Source of the DNA: Nitrospinae bacterium AH_259_B05_G02_I21
GTDB lineage: Bacteria > JADFOP01
Reading direction: 5' to 3'
DNA length: 26,892 bases
Assembly: GCA_027717595.1 (NCBI GenBank)
Contig: JALLOF010000023.1
Coordinates: forward strand, 1 to 26,892
Below are positions 8,175 through 15,313 of this stretch, piece by piece. How positions within the stretch are numbered: the first letter of the stretch is position 1; every line of letters begins with the position of its first letter. The notes beneath the pieces are model-generated. The model made no database searches. It was given only the letters and a program-made list of their open reading frames with translations, and was not told the origin of the DNA. The translations under genes and the position numbers were made by a program.

Positions 8175-8276
8175 GAAACGTACCGGAGGAAAGGGAAGGG
8201 GGCGTTGGCAATTCCCAGCCCACGTTCCGGGCCTCAGACGGATGGCACTTACGGCTTGACTAGAGGAGGTACACCC

Positions 8277-8510
8277 ATGGCGCGCGCAGTAGTTCTTCTC
8301 AACACCGAGGCCGGGCTCGACACCGAGGCCGCCGGAGCCCTCAAGGAGGTCGACGGGGTCTCGGACGTCTATCTCGTGAGCGGTCTCTACGACGTGGTGG
8401 CGACCGTCACGGGCGCCTCAGCCGAGGACATCCTACACACCGTCTACAATCGCGTCCGCATAATCGAGGGCGTCGAGGCGACCCACACCATGTTCTGCTT
8501 GGAGCCCTGA
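8277..8510 (+). CDS. Stand-alone Lrp/AsnC ligand-binding (RAM) domain protein
   Basis: A 77-residue protein consisting only of the alpha-beta RAM domain that binds small effectors in Lrp/AsnC regulators; there is no helix-turn-helix. Typical segments are RAVVLLNTEAG at the start, EVDGVSDVYLVSGLYDVVATV in the middle, and RVRIIEGVEATHTMF at the end. AGGAGG at 8264-8269, 7 bases before ATG 8277, fixes the start. Such single-domain relatives assemble as ring-like oligomers and may sense amino acids or modulate full-length Lrp proteins; their targets are mostly unknown. It follows ymdB by 156 bases and has its own probable promoter. The downstream gene points the other way. Confidence 0.9.
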   Translation: MARAVVLLNTEAGLDTEAAGALKEVDGVSDVYLVSGLYDVVATVTGASAEDILHTVYNRVRIIEGVEATHTMFCLEP

Positions 8511-8527
8511 CGGCCGGCCATGTGGGG

Positions 8528-10453
8528 CTAATCTGCAGCCGGTCCATCCCCCTCCCATCGGGCGGCCAGGAGTGTAAGGTCGTCGTGGGGTGGAGCGTCT
8601 CCGATAAAGGCCTGTACCGCACCGGCTATTGCTTTAACTAGGGCTTCTGGCTGGTGGGGTGCATCTCGAAACACCTCCACGAGTCGCTGCTGGCTGAATT
8701 GCTCCCGGGTCGGAGTCATGGCCTCCGTCACCCCGTCGGTGAAGAGTAGCAGGTCCTCGCCTGGTGCAAGGAGGACCTCGGCGGTGTCGTAGGAAAGATC
8801 GTCCACGATGCCCAGCGGTGGGCCCGCCGGACCGTCCATCGCCTCCACTACACCCTCGGCCCGGCGCACGAACATGGGCAGGTGGCCGGCGTTGGCGAAG
8901 GTGATGACCCCCGTGCCGACGTTGAGGATGAGGTACTGGAGGGTGACGAACATCCCCGGCTCCCCGCGGCCCAGCAGGACTTTATTGAGGGCCGTTAGGG
9001 TCTCGGCGGGCGAGTCCTGGTGCGGGCCCACGAGAAACCGGAAGTCGCTCACCAGGCGGGCCATGTAAAGGGCCCCCGGCACGCCCTTGCCCGATACATC
9101 GCCGAGTACGAGCCCCAGCCGGTCGCCGCCGATGTCGATGACGTCGTAGTAATCGCCCCCGATACTTGCTGCCGGATGGTTGAGTGCGGCCAGGCTGAAC
9201 CGGGGATCGTCGGCCCCCGGAAGGGAGGCCGGCAGGAAGCTTTGCTGTATGACCCGGGCGCTCTCGAGTTGCTGGCGCATCCTTTCTTGGGCCGAGCGCA
9301 AGGCCTCGCGCTCCCGCAGGCCTGTCACCATGAGGTTGAAGGCCTCACCCAACTCTCCGATTTCGTCCCGCGAGGTGACCTCGACCTGCTCGTCCAGGTG
9401 CCCGTCCTTCACGCGTCGGGTGGAGGCGACCAGCGACAAGACCGGCGCGGTGATCCGCCGGACCGTAGGGTGCATCAGTGCAATGGACAGCAGGATACCG
9501 AACGCCAGGACGGCCACCGTGAGGTTGCGGGTCGTGACCAGGCTGTCCGTGAAGTCGCGGTAGGGTCGGCTGACAATGTGCGTCCAGCCCGTGGGCCGGT
9601 GCTCGTAGAAAGCGAAGAGAACCTTTTGGCCCTGGTAGGTCATCACCCCGTGGCCGAAGGGTCGGTCCCCAAAGGAATTCAAGATCGCCCTGTTTTCCTC
9701 CGTCAAATAGTCCTGGATTTTTTCTATGAAGAGCCTGGCCCGGTCGGGGTGGGCGATCACCAGCCCGCTGCGATCGATGACCATCGGGAAGATCTGGTGA
9801 TGCGTGTCGGGCGGGCCGAATTCCTCCAGCCCCTCGTGGAGTGGCGGGGCGTCCTTGCCGGCGCCCGGGCCGTGCGAGCCCACCGCCAGCTGGTAGATGT
9901 GGGCGAAGAGGCGGATGGGATCAATCAGTCCGCAGAGGACCCCCTTCGGACCGTTCGCCCCGGCGATGGGGGTCGCCAGCACGAGGATGGGCAGGCCCGA
10001 GGTGTTGGAGATGAGGACGTCTGAGATGACTGTGCGGCCCGACATGGCTTGCTTGAAGTAGTCCCGATATTTAATCAGCTCGTTCTTGACGGGGGGCTTC
10101 CCGTCCCGGCGGACCTTGATGGTGACCCGGCCCTGCGCGGTGGCCATGTAGAACTTCTCGAAGGCCGGGGAGGTGGCGATGGCCCGGGCCAGGTTGGCCT
10201 CGACGACCGACGGCGGGTGGTCCGTAAAGGAATTGACGGGTGGGATGCGGGCCAGGGTTTTGATCTGCGCGGTTGCCCCCTCGAGGAACCGGTCGGTGCT
10301 TCGGGCGAGCTCCGTGGCGAGTGTCTGGGCTTCCTGGCGGGCCTGCTCCTCCATGTGGCGAAATGTGATCACGTGGTTGGTGACACCCACTACCACCAGG
10401 GGGAGGGTGACCAGCAGACCGCCGAGGAGGACGAGTTTTCGATGCAGCGTCAT
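8528..10453 (-). CDS. Membrane sensor protein phosphatase (dCache-like, HAMP, SpoIIE/PP2C)
   Basis: A 641-residue signalling protein. Membrane segment 1 is at about residues 8-27. An extracytoplasmic region (about 35-300) resembles a double Cache sensor, with DYFKQAMSGRTVISDV and VIDRSGLVIAHPD. Membrane segment 2 is at about 311-328, followed by HAMP (about 330-385, ending DEIGELGEAFNLM) and a helical linker (RMRQQLESARVIQQSFLP). The SpoIIE-type PP2C phosphatase domain (about 425-632) has its acidic metal ligands in GGDYYD, GDVSGKGV, LFTDGVTEA and PPHDDLTLL. By analogy with RsbU it should dephosphorylate an anti-sigma-factor antagonist when a ligand binds outside, but no such antagonist or anti-sigma factor is encoded nearby. 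GGAG precedes the ATG. It diverges from the next gene. Confidence 0.93.
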   Translation of the reverse strand: MTLHRKLVLLGGLLVTLPLVVVGVTNHVITFRHMEEQARQEAQTLATELARSTDRFLEGATAQIKTLARIPPVNSFTDHPPSVVEANLARAIATSPAFEKFYMATAQGRVTIKVRRDGKPPVKNELIKYRDYFKQAMSGRTVISDVLISNTSGLPILVLATPIAGANGPKGVLCGLIDPIRLFAHIYQLAVGSHGPGAGKDAPPLHEGLEEFGPPDTHHQIFPMVIDRSGLVIAHPDRARLFIEKIQDYLTEENRAILNSFGDRPFGHGVMTYQGQKVLFAFYEHRPTGWTHIVSRPYRDFTDSLVTTRNLTVAVLAFGILLSIALMHPTVRRITAPVLSLVASTRRVKDGHLDEQVEVTSRDEIGELGEAFNLMVTGLREREALRSAQERMRQQLESARVIQQSFLPASLPGADDPRFSLAALNHPAASIGGDYYDVIDIGGDRLGLVLGDVSGKGVPGALYMARLVSDFRFLVGPHQDSPAETLTALNKVLLGRGEPGMFVTLQYLILNVGTGVITFANAGHLPMFVRRAEGVVEAMDGPAGPPLGIVDDLSYDTAEVLLAPGEDLLLFTDGVTEAMTPTREQFSQQRLVEVFRDAPHQPEALVKAIAGAVQAFIGDAPPHDDLTLLAARWEGDGPAAD

Positions 10454-10482
10454 GGAGCCTCCGAAACGCTCCAGGAGGGAGT

Positions 10483-10511
10483 ATTATGCGCGATGAGGGG
10501 CGGTGTCGCAA
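10483..10511 (-). promoter_or_regulatory. Promoter of the sensor phosphatase gene
   Basis: On the minus strand TTGCGA (10511-10506) and CATAAT (10488-10483) are separated by 17 bases. The start site would lie near 10476, about 23 bases before the coding sequence. Confidence 0.55.
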
Positions 10512-10542
10512 GCGCCTCGGCCCCTCGAGCCCTCCGCTCGCC

Positions 10543-10571
10543 TTGTCTGGCCGGCGGCGCTCTGGTACCAT
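10543..10571 (+). promoter_or_regulatory. Probable promoter of the SH3-domain protein gene
   Basis: TTGTCT at 10543-10548 and TACCAT at 10566-10571 are 17 bases apart, with TG at 10563-10564 as an extended -10. The predicted start is near 10578, giving a ~30-base leader with GGGGAGG at 10595-10601. The match is moderate. Confidence 0.4.
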
Positions 10572-10608
10572 CGCCCCGGTGCGGGCGCAGAGAAGGGGAG
10601 GAACAGGC

Positions 10609-11382
10609 GTGAGGCGGCCTCTGAGCGCAGGCCTGAGTCTTCTGCTGGCGTTGAGCGTCACTGCGGCGGGACTTGCAGCCGAGACCAGCCAGGATCACTG
10701 TTACCAGGCAGCCCTGGGCCGCCAGCCAGCCCGCGCCGAGACCCTGGATTGGACGAACACCCAGGCTGCGGAGAAGCTCGCCATCGTCGAGGCGGGGCTC
10801 GCCGGCGACCCGGAGTGCGCCTACCTCCATTATCTTCGGGGCCTGGTGCTCGATGCAGAGCTGGGTAAGCCCGACGATGCTTTGCGTGCCTTCGAGCGGG
10901 CGGTGTCCATCATCCCCACCTTCGACGTGGCTCACGAGAACATCGCGCTGGTCCACCTTGAGGCGGCCCACCGGTCCTTCGCCAAGGCCACCCTCAAGCC
11001 CGAGGCCAAAGAGGACGTCTTCCGCCTGACCCGGGCCGTGGCGGCCCTGAGACAGGCCACCGAGGCCGTGGCAGCCAATAAGCTCTGGGGTAAAGAGCGA
11101 AGCGCACATCTGAAGCGCGTGACGGCGGAGGTGGAGCGCGAGCTAGCCGAGCTTAAGGCCCCGAGGGGCAACACCGAATACCTCGACGGGAACCTCGCGG
11201 AGGTCAAGGTCACCAACTGGCGGGCCAACGTCCGGGCCGGCTTCGGGCTCGCCCACCCGGTGGTAGTAACCCTCGAGCGCGGCGACACCGTGGCCGCCTC
11301 CTCTCACCGACGCTACGGCTGGGTCAAAATCCTTTTGGCCGACGGCAAGCCCGGGTGGGTGTATCACGACCTAGTCAAGTAG
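10609..11382 (+). CDS. Secreted TPR-like/SH3-domain protein
   Basis: A 257-residue protein, exported by the look of its N-terminus: RRPLSAGLSLLLALSVTAAGLAA is a standard Sec signal with cleavage likely after the alanines. The middle (about residues 40-110) has a TPR-like repeat pattern (YLHYLRGLVLDAELGKPDDALRAFERAV), followed by a charged helix. The last ~60 residues form a bacterial SH3 domain: VTNWRANVRAGFG, ERGDTVAA, GWVKILLADGKPGWVYHDLV. Such domains bind peptidoglycan or proteins in the envelope. The GTG at 10609 was chosen because GGGGAGG ends 7 bases upstream and the signal peptide starts there; the open frame extends to 10486 but that part is promoter. Function unknown beyond an envelope location. 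Confidence 0.8.
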   Translation: MRRPLSAGLSLLLALSVTAAGLAAETSQDHCYQAALGRQPARAETLDWTNTQAAEKLAIVEAGLAGDPECAYLHYLRGLVLDAELGKPDDALRAFERAVSIIPTFDVAHENIALVHLEAAHRSFAKATLKPEAKEDVFRLTRAVAALRQATEAVAANKLWGKERSAHLKRVTAEVERELAELKAPRGNTEYLDGNLAEVKVTNWRANVRAGFGLAHPVVVTLERGDTVAASSHRRYGWVKILLADGKPGWVYHDLVK

Positions 11383-11407
11383 CCGACGGCTGGAGGTCCG
11401 CCGGAGG

Positions 11408-11512
11408 CGAACCTTCTACAACGACACCTCACCGGCCCGCTACAACGCCGAGGCCGCCAAAGACGCCTGGTCCCGCACGCTTGCCTTCTTCGCGAAGCGG
11501 CTTGGGGGGTGA
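11408..11512 (+). pseudogene. Remnant: C-terminal end of a dienelactone hydrolase-family gene
   Basis: Starting about 25 bases after the SH3 gene, one frame reads RTFYNDTSPARYNAEAAKD and then AWSRTLAFFAKRLGG before TGA at 11510-11512. That is the standard last ~35 residues of dienelactone hydrolase-family enzymes, including the segment after the catalytic histidine (usually HAFYNDT). Upstream codons in this frame are arginine-rich and unlike the family, so the rest of the gene, including the Cys nucleophile and the His, is missing. It is a deletion scar at the left edge of the AT-richer island. Confidence 0.6.
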
Positions 11513-11520
11513 GGGCGGGC

Positions 11521-11567
11521 TTGTCCCTGTCCGAGGAAAGCCTTGCAGGCTGAACCCCGAGGGACAA
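11521..11567. repeat. Nested inverted repeat (hairpin)
   Basis: TTGTCCC at 11521-11527 is the complement of GGGACAA at 11561-11567, and inside it AGCCT (11539-11543) pairs with AGGCT (11547-11551). No T-run follows directly, so a rho-independent terminator is not supported. Its right arm runs into the dispersed repeat copy that starts at 11558. Confidence 0.45.
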
Positions 11568-11628
11568 TTTCGGATGAAATCTTAACTTTTCTTTTGGTCG
11601 GCCTGGGTTAGTATTTCCTGGGATAATC
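11558..11628 (+). repeat. Dispersed hairpin repeat family, copy 1
   Basis: Most diverged copy of a repeat also present at 12582, 13334 and 14491. It shares with the 14491 copy an aligned GAGGGACAAT...TGAAAT...AACTTTTC block and a 17-base identical end (TATTTCCTGGGATAATC, 11612-11628). The rest of the 11629-11749 gap is AT-rich and shows no gene. Confidence 0.6.
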
Positions 11629-11749
11629 GCAACTAGAATAATACTTGCGATTTTACTCTTGGCGTAGATATATAGGGTAACACACCTCTGTCTTTATTTA
11701 TTTTGCTTGTATATTGGTTGCGGCTAGTTGGGAAGTAATATGTTAGTTC

Positions 11750-11953
11750 TTATCTATTACGTCTTTTTTCACGAGCACAGGTAGGACACCAACTCTTCCG
11801 GTTTATAATATTACTGGGGGTAGCCTCCCAGATATGTTCCTTGCCGCATTGCCAAGGAAGTTTTGTACTTCTATCCACATAAGTGTCAGACAGACATTTG
11901 CCACCGCGCTCCTCGGCCATTCTGTGCATTTCTTCGATAGTTAATTTGCGCAT
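11750..11953 (-). CDS. Small treble-clef zinc-finger protein
   Basis: A 67-residue protein: an N-terminal helix (KLTIEEMHRMAEERGGKCLS), then WQCGKEHIWEA and SWCPTCAREK. Cys36, His40, Cys56 and Cys59 form a C-x3-H...C-x2-C zinc site like the repeat unit found in treble-clef proteins often encoded near mobile DNA and linked to nuclease families. Larger relatives carry several such units; this has one. The basic tail and W..GH-like core suggest nucleic-acid binding, by inference only. Base composition is clearly more AT-rich than in the core genes, and the ribosome binding site is weak. It is probably an acquired gene or a fragment of a longer one. Confidence 0.6.
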   Translation of the reverse strand: MRKLTIEEMHRMAEERGGKCLSDTYVDRSTKLPWQCGKEHIWEATPSNIINRKSWCPTCAREKRRNR

Positions 11954-12024
11954 GGGTGCAGATAGGGTGCATTTTAGCTCATTGGGTCGCTGTTAAAAAA
12001 TGTCTTAGTAGGTTGCGAACCCTT

Positions 12025-12324
12025 TTAGTTGACCGTATCATTTTCATCTGTTTCCTTCATGATATCGAGTTCTTTTTTCGCGAGCTGACCGTACAAACCA
12101 TCTTCACCGTATAAATGCTCCTCAGCGTCCCTTAAGGAGTATCCTAGAAAGTTCGCTAAATTCACTATGCATTGTCCTCCCCTTTTAAGGTAACTATTGC
12201 AATCGCGAACCATTGACTCAAGTTCTATATCTTCAGGAGGGTCTACCCTTTTAAGTTTCTCAAGCTCGTCCATTACGGCCCAGACACGGTCAAACAAGTC
12301 TTGAAAATATTTTTCATCTTTCAT
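12025..12324 (-). CDS. Hypothetical 99-residue acidic protein
   Basis: I do not recognise this protein. It is soluble, acidic and predicted mostly helical: DLFDRVWAVMDELEKLKR, then DCNSYLKRGGQCIVNLANFL and DAEEHLYGEDGLYGQLAKKELDIM. There are no membrane segments or catalytic motifs. A GGGAG box lies 8 bases before the ATG, which supports it being a real gene. AT-rich codon use sets it apart from the chromosomal genes and matches its island neighbours. It ends about 70 bases from the zinc-finger gene start on the same strand, so the two may be cotranscribed. Confidence 0.55.
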   Translation of the reverse strand: MKDEKYFQDLFDRVWAVMDELEKLKRVDPPEDIELESMVRDCNSYLKRGGQCIVNLANFLGYSLRDAEEHLYGEDGLYGQLAKKELDIMKETDENDTVN

Positions 12325-12410
12325 GGTCTTACTCCCTAAAGCACGTCTATTTTGTCTAGGAGAAAATGGATTGGGATGCCTGATGATAACACCTCTTGAT
12401 GGTCTCGTAA

Positions 12411-12566
12411 AACACTTTTGAAAACAGCGCGAATAAAGGCGGCGTTGATTATGCCTTGACAGCAGACAAAGAACGCCTGCCGCCGTTCATCAAGGAATCA
12501 GGTATAGGTGAGCTCCCAGCGTTAGATGATGTTAAAGGCTGGCGGGCGTTATTGGACGAGCTATAG
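12411..12566 (+). pseudogene. Possible remnant of a gene 3' end
   Basis: After a stop at 12408-12410 a frame without a usable start reads ...NKGGVDYALTADKERLPPF and IKESGIGELPALDDVKGWRALLDEL, ending with TAG at 12564-12566. The balanced composition and natural-looking C-terminus suggest the tail of a lost gene, but I cannot name the family. A repeat copy begins 15 bases after the stop. The surrounding gap (12325-12913) otherwise contains only that repeat and AT-rich DNA. Confidence 0.35.
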
Positions 12567-12581
12567 CATCTGCTTGGGTCG

Positions 12582-12652
12582 CAGGGGCAATAACTGTTGA
12601 AATATGCCCCTTTCCCCTCCTAAGCGAAAGTAACGATTTCCCGGGATAATCG
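12582..12652 (+). repeat. Dispersed hairpin repeat family, copy 2
   Basis: 24 of 25 bases at 12582-12606 match the copy at 14532-14556 (CAGGGGCAATAAC, then GTTGAAATATG). GGGGCA/TGCCCC can form a 6-bp hairpin across the first part. The right end, CGATT...CCCGGGAT...AATCG near 12634-12652, is itself nearly palindromic. A minus-strand frame through this repeat is judged non-coding. Confidence 0.7.
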
Positions 12653-12913
12653 TAACCTAAAATATTAGTTGCTCCATATTCATCGGTTTGTTTGATTGCC
12701 AACAAAAGAAGGAAGAACAACAACTTCAACCCAGGTTTTATCCTCCGGGAATATAGAAGGTCCCTCAAAGCGTACTTGCCTGGAACTCTCTTCTTATTAG
12801 ATACTTACAGCGATATTGGAGAGTGAGTACCCGTTTTTTTAGCCAAAGACACCCCAATGGTGGCAATGGTGGCATTGAATTTGCAGTAATTTAAGTATGT
12901 GGGAGTAAAAACC

Positions 12914-13288
12914 ATGCCCCGTGTTTACTACATACACGCCACTCCGGAAAGCGTGTGGCGCAGGAAAAGGCGGCGAGCTATGCTTGTTGGGTTCCTAATA
13001 GTCGCTTTGGCCTTTAGTATGTCCAGTCTCGTAACAGGTTGGCAGTGGATGAGCAATAGGTTGGCACACAGACCAGACTACGCTCCACGTGACTTCGAGC
13101 GGACAGCTTTTTTGGCTGCCCAGAAGCTGGGTGCTGAGAAACCTAACATGACCAGGCCTGATGTTCGAAAGTTCTACGAAAGACAGTTAGAAAAGGGAAA
13201 TTCCCAGAACGTCAAAGAAATATTGCAGACTAACTCCTTCGCTTTCGAGGCTGGCTACAATAAGATTTCCAACTTCAAGAAACGTTGA
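12914..13288 (+). CDS. Hypothetical single-pass membrane protein
   Basis: A 124-residue protein of no family I recognise. A short basic N-terminus (RVYYIHATPESVWRRKRRRA) is followed by one hydrophobic segment (about residues 25-45, MLVGFLIVALAFSMSSLVTG) and a soluble basic tail of ~75 residues with no catalytic motif. Positive residues before the segment predict the tail outside the cytoplasm. GGGAG at 12901-12905 lies 8 bases before ATG 12914, preferred over an in-frame GTG at 12899 with no site. The codon composition is lower in GC than in the flanking core genes. It stands alone in the island between two repeat copies. Confidence 0.6.
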   Translation: MPRVYYIHATPESVWRRKRRRAMLVGFLIVALAFSMSSLVTGWQWMSNRLAHRPDYAPRDFERTAFLAAQKLGAEKPNMTRPDVRKFYERQLEKGNSQNVKEILQTNSFAFEAGYNKISNFKKR

Positions 13289-13333
13289 TGCCAGAAGAAG
13301 CACTCCCCTCCCTTTTTGCTCTATCATAAAGTT

Positions 13334-13420
13334 AAGATTTCACGATGTTGTTGTCCCTGGAGGCACCTCTCCTCCAAGGGGCAAATAACACCGAAATCTG
13401 CCCCTTTCAGCGTTTCTCGC
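13334..13420 (+). repeat. Dispersed hairpin repeat family, copy 3
   Basis: AAGATTTCACGATGT at 13334-13348 is identical to the left end of the copy at 14491. The later AGGGGCAAATAAC...GAAATCTGCCCCTTTC block aligns to copy 2 with one extra base, including the GGGGCA/TGCCCC stem. The end runs almost to the DUF547 gene stop. Confidence 0.65.
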
Positions 13421-13436
13421 TAGGAGAGGCCGGAGA

Positions 13437-14267
13437 CTACTTTGAGGTATTAAGGGACCAGTTGTAGGGGATGTAGTGGATGGCGGCGCTGTCGAGGTTA
13501 GCCTCTAACCAGTCCCTCGCTGGATTTGGGTCGAGATAGTCAAGGAGGTAGGTCAGGACGGCCTTGTGGGTGGCGCCGAAGTCCTTAGCATACCACTGAA
13601 AAATTTGGGAGAGCCGGACGGACTCCTTCGTCGGCTCAATCAGCACTCGCGAAGGGTCATTGATGAAGGCCTCGGCAGCGAAGGTGAGTTGGTCCTCGAC
13701 CTTGGAGGGGCTGTAGGCGCCCACGGGCGGGCAGGAGGAGGCCCCGCAGACCAGAGCGAAGTGAATGCGGGGATCTCGCGGCTCAACGGCAAAGGCCCTA
13801 CGGTCATCCCATGGGTGGAAAGGCCGTTTGAGGCCGAATGGATGGCGGGTGTTGCCACGCAGGATGCCGTGTTCGATATCGTCGGGCGAGAAACGCCAGC
13901 CGCCGATGTTGTAGGCGATGCGGCGGAAGAAGCCTCTTACCTCCTTGACGCTCTCCTCGATCCCGAGCGCGATGATGCCGTGGATTATCAAACAATTGAA
14001 GACATTAATCCAGAAGCACAACCGGTCTGCGCGGCTGTTCAGCTGTCTTAGATCGAAGCGGCGGAGTCTGGAGCTGAGATCTACGTAGGCCTCGTAGGCC
14101 TCCGAGCCGCGAAGGGCCGCATAGTCCAGCCGGCTTGTGTCTAGGTCGAAGGTTGCGGTTTCCATTATGCGACCGACTGCCGTGAAGAGCTCCTCGGCCA
14201 CTGAGGTGTCAGGGACATCTATTGGGATGGGGCTATGGTTGAGAATACGCGGACCCGTGCCGAACAT
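13437..14267 (-). CDS. DUF547-domain protein
   Basis: A 276-residue protein with the DUF547 domain of unknown function: RADRLCFWINVFNCLIIHGII (about residues 80-100), GWRFSPDDIEHGILRGN, FALVCGASSCPPVGAYSP with its conserved cysteines, and the end motif LSQIFQWYAKDFG. It lacks an obvious signal peptide, although many relatives are exported, and no glutaredoxin or electron-transport domain is attached. AGGAG lies 6 bases before the ATG. GC content returns to the chromosomal level, so it seems older here than the neighbouring small genes. The domain is seen in bacteria and in plant proteins. A role in thiol chemistry is only a guess from the conserved CGASSCP. Confidence 0.85.
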   Translation of the reverse strand: MFGTGPRILNHSPIPIDVPDTSVAEELFTAVGRIMETATFDLDTSRLDYAALRGSEAYEAYVDLSSRLRRFDLRQLNSRADRLCFWINVFNCLIIHGIIALGIEESVKEVRGFFRRIAYNIGGWRFSPDDIEHGILRGNTRHPFGLKRPFHPWDDRRAFAVEPRDPRIHFALVCGASSCPPVGAYSPSKVEDQLTFAAEAFINDPSRVLIEPTKESVRLSQIFQWYAKDFGATHKAVLTYLLDYLDPNPARDWLEANLDSAAIHYIPYNWSLNTSK

Positions 14268-14490
14268 CCTAGCTCCTGACTTCGTTTCGAAGAATGCTTG
14301 TGAATCACCCCTGTGGCCCCCAGCCTAAAACGACCACGTTGTTGCATGAGGCCACTCCGGTCTCCTTCTTCACACCTAGGACGTCAGAAAACGCAGGCGG
14401 CGGTCAAGCCAACAACTATGACAGCTAAGGCTGAAACGGCAAATATTGATGGTACCTGAAGAGTTTCTTTAGCTCAAGCCCCTCCAAAGG

Positions 14491-14603
14491 AAGATTTCAC
14501 GATGTAATCGTCACTCTTGACCGTTGGGGCTCAGGGGCAATAACCGTTGAAATATGAACTTTTCCGTCAGTTGGTCAAGGTTAATATTTCCTGGGATAAT
14601 CTT
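14491..14603 (+). repeat. Dispersed hairpin repeat family, copy 4 (most complete)
   Basis: The fullest copy. The left end AAGATT (14491-14496) is the complement of AATCTT at the right end (14598-14603). The left part contains ACGAT-GTA-ATCGT (14499-14511), a small palindrome also found at 17320-17332. The middle is shared with copy 2 and the right end with copy 1. At ~113 bp with short terminal inverted repeats it resembles a non-coding MITE or REP-like unit. The remaining gap to the PII gene (14604-14842) holds a decayed coding-like stretch ending at TAG 14703-14705 and nothing else I can support. Confidence 0.7.
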
Positions 14604-14842
14604 CCCTTTTGCTATTTGGTTGCTAAAGTGCTCCGTAAGATTCATATTAATTACACCTCTCCGGACCAAGCTATCAGTGCTGCATGGAGGCGCTACGTTG
14701 ACTAGGAAGCGGAGCTCGAGGGAGACGTTGGGCCTTTATGTATACGATAGTTCTGTCGAGGGGTCCCTTGAGGAATAATTCCGGGTAAATATATCGACAA
14801 TAACCGCACTATCTCTGCGAGGGAAATCAAGGAGGGCTGGGA

Positions 14843-15187
14843 ATGAAGCTTGTCAGATGCTATATCAATCCCGACAAGCTGGCCTCATTGAAAGAAGCCC
14901 TTTTCGCTCAAGGAGTTCCTGGAATGAGCGCCACCGAGATCATGGGCATTGGCAAGCCCATGAGCCAGCTGGAGCGCTTCATGGCCAAGGGCCACTCAGC
15001 CCCCGACTTCTACTCAAAATTCCAAGTCGACATCGTGCTGGAAGACGACCAAGTGGAGGAGCTCCTCGAGACCATCTGCAAGGTCTGCTTCACTGGGGCC
15101 CTTGGCGACGGCAAGATTTTCGTCCTGCCGGTAGAAGAAGCAGTCCGCATCCGCACGGGCGAGCGGGGTCACAAGGCCCTGTACTGA
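14843..15187 (+). CDS. PII-family signal protein with divergent T-loop
   Basis: A 114-residue member of the PII (GlnB/GlnK) family. PII trimers bind ATP/ADP and 2-oxoglutarate and report nitrogen or carbon status to partner proteins. The B-loop TGALGDGKIFVLPV and C-terminal VRIRTGERG are conserved, so nucleotide binding is expected. The T-loop (about residues 37-58: GKPMSQLERFMAKGHSAPDFYSK) differs: aligning DFYSK with the DFLPK of GlnB puts Ser where the uridylylated Tyr51 should be, so canonical uridylylation is unlikely. AAGGAGG at 14829-14835 sits 7 bases before the ATG. No ammonium transporter or glutamine synthetase is adjacent; the next gene, convergent, is a ClC channel. Transporter- or carboxylase-linked PII paralogues are alternatives. 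Confidence 0.88.
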   Translation: MKLVRCYINPDKLASLKEALFAQGVPGMSATEIMGIGKPMSQLERFMAKGHSAPDFYSKFQVDIVLEDDQVEELLETICKVCFTGALGDGKIFVLPVEEAVRIRTGERGHKALY

Positions 15188-15313
15188 CTCCGAGCCGCCA
15201 CTCACCTCCATCCGCCTCTCTACCCTCTCGTTATAGCAATCCGCAAAAGCATAGTCCCAGCGCAAACCCCTATAATAACTAGGCTTCGGACCTTCCCGTG
15301 AAAGAGAAAAGCA

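Noticed and set aside
9020-10024. Plus-strand frame of 334 codons
   Set aside because: It is the antisense shadow of the sensor phosphatase gene, whose domains are unmistakable on the minus strand.
12532-12768. Minus-strand frame of 78 codons with a hydrophobic N-terminal part
   Set aside because: It runs through repeat copy 2, overlaps a gene remnant on the other strand, has no ribosome site, and shows no domain.
14554-14778. Plus-strand frame of 74 codons
   Set aside because: It starts inside repeat copy 4 and overlaps another coding-like frame; codon use looks random and no ribosome site is present.
14768-14796. TTGAGG-17-ATATCG as a promoter of the PII gene
   Set aside because: The -10 match is poor, and no sigma54 TGGCAC...TTGC element is visible either; the PII promoter remains unassigned.
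15271-15276. TATAAT in the gap between the PII and ClC genes as a promoter
   Set aside because: There is no recognisable -35 at the right distance and only the end of a convergent gene lies downstream.
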